From the NCBI RefSeq assembly GCF_000611645.1, contig NW_014012526.1, positions 1 through 15,018 on the forward strand: DNA of 15,018 nucleotides, in the 5' to 3' direction. Source of the DNA: Monoraphidium neglectum. Lineage: Eukaryota; Chlorophyta; Chlorophyceae; Sphaeropleales; Selenastraceae. The notes under the pieces were generated by a model. It was given only the letters and a program-made list of their open reading frames with translations. It searched no databases and was not told the origin of the DNA. A program made the position numbers and the translations under genes. This document shows, piece by piece, positions 1 through 7,440 of the stretch. Numbering within the stretch: the first letter of the stretch is position 1; the number at the start of each line of letters is the position of its first letter.

Positions 1-18
1 GCCCCACCCCACCCCCAC

Positions 19-1080
19 CTGAGCAATTGGCAAATCCCGCCTCATGATGACGACCACCATGCGGTACGCAAAATGGCAGTCCGCCGCCCCCATGGCCTGC
101 AGCTTGTGCGCCAGCACGCGGTCCGACCGCCCCAGCACGCCGGACAGCGCCCGCAGCTGGCCGAAGATGCCGCTCTCGTCGACGGCGAAGTTGCCGCGCG
201 CGTTGAAGGTGCGCATGAGGGCGGCGAAGCACCAGAAGGCGAGGGCGTCGTCCTCCAGCAGCACCAGCAGCGGCAGCGCCAGGTCAGACATGCTGGGGTG
301 TGAGTGCGTGTGTTTGTGTATGTGTATATGTGTGCGACCACATGTGTCTGTGTGTGGTGTGTGTGTTCCGCGGGCGAGGGGATCGAAATGCAGCGGCCGG
401 GGCAACCTGTAAAAGCAAGCGCACGCCTGGACTTGCGAGCTGGGGCAGGGCAAAGGATGCAGCGTGCGCAGCTCCTGCTGGACCCAGGCAGGACGGGAAG
501 CAGGGTGGTGCACTCATGTCCAAGAGGCCCTGGCACGGATGCGGCGAGGGCAAAAGTCACGAGATGTGGACCCCTCACCCCTGGCAGTAGCCCGTGTCAG
601 GGTCAAACACAGCGTACGCCGACAGCAGCGCCACCAGCCGCGCCGCCTGCCGCCGCCCCTCCTCGCCCAGGTGGCCGCTGCTGTCCAGCACCGTCTGCGC
701 GATCTCGCTGACCCACAGCCGCGGCGCGGCCGCGCCCCACACGCCGCCTGGGTGGCTCCCAAGCCAGCCACTGACCCAGCTGAAAACGAGCGGGTCGACC
801 GCAGGCGCCCTGCCGAACAGCGTGCCGCCGCCTGCCTCGGGCGCTGCGCCCGCACCGCCGTCCACGCCCGCCAGGGCGGCCGCCGCCGCCGCCGCGTGCG
901 TGGTGTGGGTGGCCGCAGCGCTGCTGTAGACGCCCGCAACAGAGTGCTTGCGGAAGTCTGTGCGCACCGCGTCAATGACGATGATGCGGTGCGCCTCAGC
1001 AAACTGCACCACCTGCGCCGGCAGCTCGAAGGGCGGCGCCCCCGCGCCGCCGCCTCCCCCATTCGGCTTCTCCGGCGACA

Positions 1081-1118
<38 letters not shown>

Positions 1119-1769
1119 GGGCTCGCCGATCCGTTGGCTGCTTGCTGCTGCTGCTGTGGGGCGCCGCCGTCGAGCGCCGCGGCCGCGGCGTCGCCCGCGT
1201 CGCGCGCGCGCACGCAGTCGCGCAGCGCGGCCTCGAGCGCCTGGCACTGCAGCAGCAGCTGCTGGTGCTGCTGCACCATCAGGGCGTGCTGGCGCCGCCG
1301 CTCCTCATACGAGGACTCGGGGGTGAACAGGCCCAGCAAGAAGGGCCACACTTCCGACCGCAGCTCGGGCTCTAGCCCCTGGGGGTGTGCGTGGGAGGGC
1401 AAGGATTTGAAGCGACAGCCAGGTTCTGCGAGCTTCACAGAACCTGGCTGCAGCGGGTGCCATGTGCCGCGGAGGACCTGTCGGTGTCTCCTCATGCAAA
1501 AAGCGCCTTCCACAACATCTTCATCATGCTCCAACTGCATGCTGAAGTGCTGGTGGCAGCAGCTGCCGCGCAGCTGCCCGAATGGGCACGCGCACCCGCT
1601 GCGAAATCTCGTGCACAAGGGCTTCAAAGCCAACAATGGCGCCGTCCTCTGTCACGGCCGCCTCCCATTGCTCCCGAGAAAGCCCGGTCCTACGGCAAGA
1701 GGCGCGAGCGTGGCTCGAGTGCGGCCGCAAGCCGGCGAGGGAGGGGACGCGCATGCGCTGTGCTTGGGC
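19..1769 (-). CDS. TBC-domain Rab GTPase-activating protein, 5' part (at least three exons, runs off left edge)
   Basis: Rab GAPs of this family speed GTP hydrolysis by Rab GTPases in membrane traffic. Exons read on the minus strand: 1769 (or 1689) to 1596, 1378 to 579, and 292 to 19. All introns are GT-AG: 1595-1379 is phase 0 and 578-293 joins GG to C to give GYCQGMSDL, a hallmark TBC sequence. A donor GT at 18-17 shows the gene continues off the window. The first exon has LSREQWEAAVTEDG, matching the segment before the TBC domain in plant homologues. The middle exon has LRSEVWPFLLGLF, then IVIDAVR, which fits the IxxDxxR arginine finger (Arg codon 964-962), and YCQ (589-581), the glutamine finger. 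The last exon has EDDALAFWCF and HFAYRMVVVIMRR, both typical of the domain. Both catalytic fingers are intact, so it is probably active. About 125 residues separate the fingers, against roughly 35 in ordinary TBC domains, through an Ala/Gly-rich insert; a glutamine-rich insert lies upstream of the Arg finger. The exact 5' edge of the first exon is uncertain. Confidence 0.85.
297..367. repeat. TG-rich microsatellite in a TBC intron
   Basis: An imperfect (TG)n/(CA)n tract of about 70 nt, with alternating purine-pyrimidine steps and TATA and CGACCA interruptions. It lies at the 3' end of the intron 578-293 of the minus-strand TBC gene, so the transcript carries a CA-rich stretch directly before the acceptor AG at 294-293. 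Confidence 0.85.
1082..1117 (-). repeat. (CAG)12 trinucleotide repeat encoding polyglutamine
   Basis: Twelve uninterrupted CTG units on the plus strand, read as CAG on the coding minus strand, give 12 consecutive Gln in the TBC protein between LLGLF and the arginine finger. A second run of five Gln lies close by (about 1147-1161). All codons are CAG, which makes the tract prone to length change. Confidence 0.9.
1416..1450. other. Perfect 13-bp inverted repeat inside a TBC intron
   Basis: CAGCCAGGTTCTG at 1416-1428 is followed by a 9-nt loop and its exact reverse complement at 1438-1450. It lies in the 217-nt intron 1595-1379, about 40 nt before the acceptor in transcript order, and would form a stable hairpin in the pre-mRNA. 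Function is unknown. Confidence 0.8.
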
Positions 1770-1938
1770 CTGCTGCTGCGGTCTGCCAGCGCGGCGGTGG
1801 TCACATGCAACTGCAGGACAGAACGCATGGTGCTGCTCCTGCGTCTCTGTGTAGAGCGCATCGCGGTGCTCCGTCTAGGCCAAAAGCGCTGGCCACCGGC
1901 GTACCGTCCCCGGCGCACCTGCGGCGTGGCTTGTTTAC

Positions 1939-2079
1939 CAATGCTGTGTACGCCAGGACGGCGCCCACGCCCGCCGCTGCGAGTGCGAGGCCGCCAACGC
2001 CATAGGCGAGGCTGCTGGCTACTACGAGGCTGCTGCCGCCGCTGGAGCCGCTGCGATATGCTCGGTGCCTCGGCCGCAT
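1939..2079 (-). CDS. Possible N-terminal exon of the TBC gene, with a membrane segment
   Basis: An open frame on the minus strand from an ATG at 2079 encodes a basic start (MRPRHRAYRSG) followed by about 30 hydrophobic, small residues (SSLVVASSLAYGVGGLALAA and on) that could form a membrane helix or a signal anchor. The frame can end at the donor TTG|GTAAAC (intron starts 1938) in phase 0. This joins in phase 0 to a CAG acceptor before 1769, in frame with the TBC exon. What I see is the open frame, the hydrophobic stretch and compatible splice phase. That it belongs to the TBC gene is inference: another donor (1899 region) and other starts are possible, and no homologue was recognised. Confidence 0.35.
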
Positions 2080-2119
2080 TGGGGAGGCGTGCGAGCGCAG
2101 CGCAAGGAGGGTGCGCACG

Positions 2120-3123
2120 CGCGCGCCTGCTTATCGGCGACGGCGCCCTCCTCGCTGGCAAAGCAACACTGCTACGACGCTGTCAGCTTCTATTCATACA
2201 AGAATACACCGGCGTAGAGGCAGAACGCGGCGAGAGAGAGGGAGCTCTGCGTGAATGCCTCTGAACTGAAAGCGGTGAGGTATGGTAGACAGCGAAGCAG
2301 TGTCGATAGGTGCTAGTATCAATTCGGGTGCACATTCGGAAGGACAGCCTTGGCTTATGAACTTCCAAAAGGGGAAACAACTTGAACCCGGGTGCCTCAA
2401 GTTATCACCCTCGGTGCCCTGGCCAGGCCTCCCTCGTGGGCTCGCGCTGAGGTTTCTGATCACGGAAATCGCATCATGCTCATTGAGAAAATTACACGCA
2501 GCTTTTGTGAAGCCTGGGCTGCTTTTGGGAGTGGGGACGACTGTTTGTTGACCAACTCACCACCGACTGCAGACTTCATATGATGATAGTGTACCTGCCG
2601 GCGTGCAGCCTTCTGCTGCATTACGCAGCCAGCTGTAGATTGCTGCAACAGTGATGGGACTTTAGCATTCCACAGACACCTTCCCCCACCTCCATGCGCC
2701 CGGCTCGCAGCGACATGCACACACCATCACCGCATTGAGCCGTGGCACTCACCTGCAAGCTGGCAGCTGCTGTCACGCCAGCAGCTTGGTTGCCATGTTG
2801 ATAAACCTCAGATGGGTTGAAACTACTGTAGATTGGACTTGCGTGACGTACAAGGGGGCTCAATTACCATGGACTCTTCTGTTGGAAAACACGAGTGCGG
2901 ACGGGGTCATGATTCATGCAGCAGTGGTACAGCATAGCCGCAGCTGCAGCGCTTGAAAACGCCGCTCAACTGCACGGCAGGGCAAATGCGGTCATTTCAG
3001 CAATCTGCACTACTACAGACAGCCGCCCCTGTGCACGCTTCGACGCTTGAATCGTTGTTAGCAGCAAGCGCTGGCTCACGGGCGCGTCAAGGAAACATGC
3101 ACACTTAGGAACAACCGGTGACT
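2120..3123. other. Intergenic region, no supported gene
   Basis: About 1 kb between the 5' side of the minus-strand TBC gene and the first repeat unit. It is less GC-rich than the genes and contains only short frames on both strands without recognisable motifs or codon bias. It probably holds the promoter of the TBC gene on its left side. A short imperfect hairpin (AGCTGCTG and CAGCAGCT, 2765-2786) is present. I see no tRNA-like or rRNA-like sequence. Confidence 0.6.
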
Positions 3124-3341
3124 GGACATGCCTATGTGACCAATCAACCCGACTCATTTGTCCCATGTGTGTCATGTGCACAAGCACCAAATATGCCACG
3201 CTTCTCTCAATTGTGCCTCGCGCTCGCCCTTGACATCAGTATTTGAGTCTGGATCACCCGGCCTACGTCGGCGTCGCGGCGTGCAGAGCAGTCCCAGGAC
3301 AGGCATTAGCAAAAGCCTTCATTCACTTCATCATACTAACC

Positions 3342-3350
3342 TATATATAT
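3342..3350 (+). promoter_or_regulatory. TATA-like tract upstream of copy 1
   Basis: TATATATAT in an AT-richer stretch about 440 bp before the copy 1 ATG. It is absent at the corresponding places of units 2 and 3. It could be a TATA box if the 5' UTR is long, but nothing else supports this. Confidence 0.25.
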
Positions 3351-3786
3351 CAGTAGAAGCAAAAGAAGCACATGTGTTGCACATGTATGATATGCAGACG
3401 TCCAATGCCGTCTGCGCTGGACTACTTTTTCGTGCTCCTGATCTCCCCAGTCGCATCGCATGCCTGACCACTGTGCTTGACCTTCACAAGCTCAGAAAAG
3501 TTCTGCGTGGCCGAGTCATGTGATGCTGTTTAGTACGTTGTCCGTTCAAAGGCGTCTCCTGACAATATGCAGCTTTGTTTGATGTCAGCATCCAGTTCAG
3601 GTGATTAGTCACTACAGATGTGTCCTGCCATGGTGACGGTCCGTAAGTCATTTGAAGCCAAAAGCTGCGCAATATTGAGACAATGTATACCTCGATTACC
3701 TTAGAGTCGTAGTCGGCCGTCACCGTCTCGATCTACATCTTGTATCCAGTGGTGCAAGATCACAGCCCCGGGCACTCATAGTCGGA

Positions 3787-5550
3787 ATGGCAAATCTCGA
3801 TCAAGAAGCCGCTCGATGCTCGGATGAGCGATGTGCTCCCAGCCAGGTAGCCATGCTGTGGCCATTCGGCGCAGCGCCTGCGCTGGCCCGCGAGGTTGGG
3901 GAGCGAGTGCTGCGCTTGCTGGGTTGGGAAGGCGTGCAAGCCCTGCGGCTGACCAGCCGCGCAGCGAGGGCTTTCAGCGACAGCTGCCTGCAGCGCGTCC
4001 GTGTCGATTGTGCGGCGCACATCGCAGACCTCGCCGCCGCTGCGCCCCGGCTGGCCGCGCTGCGCGAGCTTAGCGTCATAACAGAATGCGCAGCTGATGT
4101 CGCCGCGCTCGCCACGGCGCTCCCCAGCCTGGGGCGGCACTGTCGCATTGACAGTTTTGAAGTTATGCATGCTGGAGCCAGCGGGCAGCTGGATCTGGTG
4201 GGGCTGCGGCTGCCATCGGCGCTGCAGCAGCTGACTAATCTCGACGTCATAGTCAATGACAGCGGCGAGCAGGACAGCGCGGCCCTCGAATGCCACGCAG
4301 TCTATATTGCTGCAGCGGCGCGTCTGCCTTTGCTGGAGCGCCTGTGTGTCGTCGAAGAAGAACGGGCTTCTGAAGACGTGGCGGTCGGGCGATTCGACGC
4401 GGCACTGCGCCTGGGGGCTTGGCTGCCATTGCAGGTGGGCTGGGACGATGCGGGTCGAGCTCAGAGGCCGTCTGATATTGTATCGTCATTTTGGTGGTGT
4501 CGTTGTGTTGAGGCACGCCTGCGTGAAACCCTGGCGGTGCGGTGCAGCTGCTGTGAACGGCGCTTGGCTGCTGCAACGAGCTTGCTCTGCTCTGCCGCCC
4601 GCCACCGACAGGAGCTGACCCTCAGCCACGTCACCCCGCACGAGCTCTGCGCCCTGGCGGCGCTCGAGATGCCGCGCCTTACCAAGCTGAATTTTCATCA
4701 AAGCAGCGGCTTCAGCCAACTCACCTCTGGCGCAGGCGGCCGCGTCGGGACCGGCATGCAAGCAATGATATGCGCACCCTGGTTTAGCAGGCTGCGATTA
4801 CTCAGCATCGGCTGCGGGGAGCCCGCCATCTGTGATGACCTTGCAGGCTGCGGCGCGCCCCGCTTAGAGCATTTGCAACTTGCCTGTGACCGTTTCAGCG
4901 ATGCCACTGCAGCGGGCCTTGGCCGGCTGGTTCTGCCGTCGCTGCGTGTGCTGATTCTGCTTGTGAACTTGAGGTTGTTGCGACAAGACGCACTAACAGC
5001 ACGCGGCATAGCGGCGCTGCTTGCGGCTGAGGGGCTCACTGACAGCCTGCAGGAGCTGTGGCTAAGGCACTACAGCGACAGCTCGGCGAACGGAGACGCA
5101 GAAGTGGCGGCGGTTGCATGCGCGCCTCTGGCAGCCTTGCGCAGCCTCTCAATGTGTGAATGCCCGCACACAGACGCGTCTATAGCTTCGGTCGCGCGCG
5201 CCTGCTGGGCGCCGCAGCTGACCTGTCTCCATTTGAGTTATGTTGATGGTCGCTTCCACCGCAAGGGGGCCGCATGGGGGGCGCTTGCCGCCGCGCGCCT
5301 GGGATCGCTGCGGCGGCTTGCCTTGTGCTTCAAGCCCGTCATGTCGGCCGGGGTTGCGGCGCACCTGGTGTCTGCGCCCTGGCTTGGCGGCCTGCAAATG
5401 CTCAGTTTGACTGGCATCAGCAGGGGCGCGTTTGAGGTGCTGGAGGCGAGTCCGGTGTTTGCAAGCCTGCAGGCATCCCAGGACGTTGATTTGTCGCAGG
5501 TGGAAGAAGAGCAGGCAGCGGTGGCAGTCGCCATGGGCGCCGCAGGTTGA
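3787..5550 (+). CDS. F-box-like/LRR protein, copy 1 (two exons, 528 aa when spliced)
   Basis: Exons 3787-4434 and 4612-5550, with an intron between them; the unspliced frame is also open (587 aa). The ATG is chosen because all three copies share MA(N/D) followed by the LWPFGAAPALARE block. Residues about 31-66 (PALAREVGERVLRLLG, then VQALRLTSRAARAF) follow the F-box pattern of an N-terminal L...E, a hydrophobic helix and an LR..SR..R end. F-box proteins recruit substrates to SCF ubiquitin ligases through Skp1. From about residue 217 irregular leucine-rich repeats follow: LPSLRVLIL, LQELWLRHY, LAALRSLSMCEC, LGSLRRLALCF and LGGLQMLSLTGI, as in RNI-like LRR proteins. There is no signal peptide or membrane segment. 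The C-terminus ends in an acidic then Ala-rich tail. The LRR fold is fairly secure; the F-box call is weaker, and the substrate is unknown. It is a tandem paralogue of the genes at 7441 and 11534. Confidence 0.82.
   Translation: MANLDQEAARCSDERCAPSQVAMLWPFGAAPALAREVGERVLRLLGWEGVQALRLTSRAARAFSDSCLQRVRVDCAAHIADLAAAAPRLAALRELSVITECAADVAALATALPSLGRHCRIDSFEVMHAGASGQLDLVGLRLPSALQQLTNLDVIVNDSGEQDSAALECHAVYIAAAARLPLLERLCVVEEERASEDVAVGRFDAALRLGAWLPLQVGWDDAGRAQRPSDIVSSFWWCRCVEARLRETLAVRCSCCERRLAAATSLLCSAARHRQELTLSHVTPHELCALAALEMPRLTKLNFHQSSGFSQLTSGAGGRVGTGMQAMICAPWFSRLRLLSIGCGEPAICDDLAGCGAPRLEHLQLACDRFSDATAAGLGRLVLPSLRVLILLVNLRLLRQDALTARGIAALLAAEGLTDSLQELWLRHYSDSSANGDAEVAAVACAPLAALRSLSMCECPHTDASIASVARACWAPQLTCLHLSYVDGRFHRKGAAWGALAAARLGSLRRLALCFKPVMSAGVAAHLVSAPWLGGLQMLSLTGISRGAFEVLEASPVFASLQASQDVDLSQVEEEQAAVAVAMGAAG
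4435..4611 (+). other. Intron of copy 1: 177 nt, multiple of three, no in-frame stop
   Basis: The donor CAG|GTGGGCTGG and acceptor ACAG|GAGCTGAC align exactly with the introns of copies 2 (8101-8252, 152 nt) and 3 (12185-12347, 163 nt), both of which interrupt the frame with stops. Here the 177 nt read through in frame as 59 residues rich in Cys, Arg and Trp. Paralogue comparison shows it is an intron; retention would give a longer protein. Confidence 0.85.
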
Positions 5551-5910
5551 CCCTGCTTTGGAGCGGATTGCAAGTGGGGGCGCAGGCAGGGCCAGGGGGC
5601 AGTGCCGACCTTCCCGCCAGCCCCGCCGGCTTGCTGGGCCGCAGGCGCTTTCCGCCTGCCTGCTGGCTGCACCCTTGCTTTGCAGGCACAAGCCCACAAA
5701 GTGAATGACCCTGTTCCACGCTTTTGCAAACCCAATACTAGTCACCACTTGTGTGTATTTTGAAGAAACCCCCTTTGACTGATTGACCATGGCCCTCTGG
5801 TGAGCACCATGACGTGCTGTTTGAGGCTACATACAGCCAACTAATTCCGGTGCGCAAACAAATCATTGCACGCGCTGCCTCCATCTTGTTGCGCCTCCGA
5901 TCATGTTCGA

Positions 5911-5915
5911 TGTAA
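5911..5915 (+). promoter_or_regulatory. Putative TGTAA polyadenylation signal, copy 1
   Basis: TGTAA, the green-algal polyadenylation signal, lies 361 nt after the stop of copy 1 in the context GATGTAACAGGCATCCGCAG. The same context recurs at 13658 after copy 3, at nearly the same distance from the stop. Confidence 0.55.
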
Positions 5916-7329
5916 CAGGCATCCGCAGCCGTGCTGCCACCACCAAGGCAGCGTGAATCGCCGCGTTCCACACGACTGCTGCCTTGTTTCAGGCATCGCG
6001 GCGTGCAGTGGCTCCTGTCTCTTGGACAGCCTGTACTGAGCCGGCGCGCATCCCCAAACGTGTAAGCGACAAGGGGGCTGTGGCGGGTCGTGCTGCTGCA
6101 TGGAGAAGTGAGAGCGTTGCGTGCGTGATGACAGAGCGCAGGGCGCTGCAAAAACGCCATCAAAGCGTGGGGCAACAGTTGGGCAGGCGCGGTTCGCTGA
6201 AGGCCTGTGCGTGAGGCTCCCCCTGCCACCGGCGGCCGCTGCTCGTCGGCCCCTGCGCGGCTGTTGGGGCTGCTGCCCTGGAAAGCCAGCGGCCACCGGG
6301 TGCATGCGCATTGCAACTCTTGGTTGTCGTTTGTGACATTGGCATTCAGACAGCAGGGCGCGAGAAAGGGCGCCCAAAAGTACGTAAGCCTTGGCATCAG
6401 CATGCTCTGTGGCGCGGGCTGGCACGCGAGCATTCGCGGGCAGGCGGGCTGACGGGTGCATTGTTATGGTTTAGGCCTGAAGACATTGCGGCGACTTGCG
6501 AGTGCGAATCATGGACGTACTGTAGCACGGCAACTGCCTTGCGACAGAGGGCGCGGAGAGAATCCTGGGGACCACTGGGTTGAGGCGGGTACAAGGAGCG
6601 TACAACAGCAGCAGCAATGGGGTGAAACAAACACCGGCGCGGCAGCGAGCACCCATGCTGATTGACACAATTTCTTGGGTGCTTTTATGAGTGGCGGCGA
6701 GGCGCGCACGCGGGCATGCCGTTTTCAAGATATGCCTTGCTAGCAGCGACAGCGTGCAGGCTGTCGGCGAGGGCCGGTGCAGACCCCGAGCCAACAGAGC
6801 CCGGCCATGCCGACTCCTGAGCGACCTGCTGAGGTGCTGCGGCTGCATGGGCCGCTGATCTGCGGCGGCAGCGGCATGGGCAGCGGGGGCGCCGTTGCTC
6901 GCACTTGCAGCCAAGGTGCGTTCCCACGCGCGGGCATGGACGTACCTATGTACCACACTCACCCGAGTCGCCAGTACCGAATGTAGCATGTGCACTACCA
7001 CCGAAAAAAGTCATGCTGCTCTCAACCGTGCGTCGCCCTGGCACTCTTCATCAGTCATTCAGGTGTCGCTGGGCTCACGCTGGCATTGCGGCATGGCGAC
7101 CACCCCCAGGACAGGCAATGCAATGCGGAATAAGCAGCACAGGACATTTGCTGCAGATATCATACACGCGGATGCATGTCGTCTGCGCTGCACTTTTGGG
7201 TGCCCCCTAGTCGCACTGCATGCCTGATCTCATGCATGTTGATGTAGACCTGGTTCCCTGGGAATGGTTTTTTCCACTCCCTTCTAAGGTGTATCCTGAC
7301 CAGGTGCTCGGGTAGATGTACCATAACCA
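5916..7329. other. Unit 1 to unit 2 intergenic sequence, conserved between units, no supported gene
   Basis: About 1.4 kb with recognisable counterparts in units 2 and 3. Blocks around 6066-6180 are shared with unit 3 only, and 6644-6674 is identical to 10034-10064. Frames on the minus strand (for example within 6471-7001) look similar between units 1 and 2, but they are broken by a frameshift in unit 2 and not kept in unit 3, so this is duplicated non-coding DNA rather than a conserved gene. It probably contains the copy 1 3' end and the copy 2 promoter. Confidence 0.6.
6644..6674. repeat. 31-nt identical intergenic block (unit 1 copy)
   Basis: This segment, with the core CACCCATGCTGATTGACACA, matches 10034-10064 in unit 2 without a mismatch, although surrounding sequence has many substitutions and small indels. 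Unit 3 has clearly diverged at the corresponding place (about 14360-14390). Confidence 0.75.
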
Positions 7330-7440
7330 TCTATCTGATATCTGGTACCGCAATCCTTACTGATGTGATGGTAAAAGTCTATCTGACGCAGACAGCACCG
7401 TGATCTGAAATACAAGATCTAGACAGCACTAAGAACAGAC
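7330..7440 (+). promoter_or_regulatory. Conserved upstream region of copy 2
   Basis: ATCTATCTGATATCTGGTAC and the block AGACAGCACCGTGATCT directly before the gene match the upstream region of copy 3 (10708-10787) closely. The start codon is about 40 bp after the second block. This is the likely core promoter or 5' UTR. No clear TATA box is seen. Confidence 0.45.

Larger units (their letters stand above)
3124..6937 (+). repeat. Tandem unit 1 (promoter, F-box/LRR gene, 3' flank)
   Basis: The first of three diverged direct repeats. Homology to units 2 and 3 is visible from the marker GGACATGCCTATG at 3124 (GGACGTACCTATG at 6938 and 10335). It runs through the CTCTCAA...TCGC segment, the gene and the 3' flank to about 6937. 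The marker-to-marker spacing to unit 2 is 3814 bp. The promoter-proximal stretch of about 3562-3725 does not visibly match the other units. The true recombination junctions cannot be fixed by eye. Confidence 0.8.

Noticed and set aside
464..1375. Plus-strand frame of 303 codons
   Set aside because: It lies opposite the TBC middle exon, and its Arg/Leu-rich composition is that of a GC-rich shadow frame.
948..2264. Long plus-strand frame with a run of Cys residues
   Set aside because: It is antisense to the TBC exons; the Cys run is the CTG strand of the CAG repeat and there are no conserved motifs.
2756..2788. Imperfect hairpin considered as a small-RNA precursor
   Set aside because: The stem is short with competing pairings, and nothing supports transcription.
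2282..2956. Short plus-strand frames in the left intergenic region
   Set aside because: They have no domain, weak coding composition and no support from repeats or splice sites.
3760..4296. Minus-strand frames opposite exon 1 of copies 1, 2 and 3
   Set aside because: Their similarity between copies follows from the conserved sense-strand genes; they have no independent motif or start.
6471..7001. Minus-strand frame in the 3' flank, similar in unit 2
   Set aside because: The similarity reflects duplicated DNA. The frame is broken by an indel in unit 2 and is not kept in unit 3.
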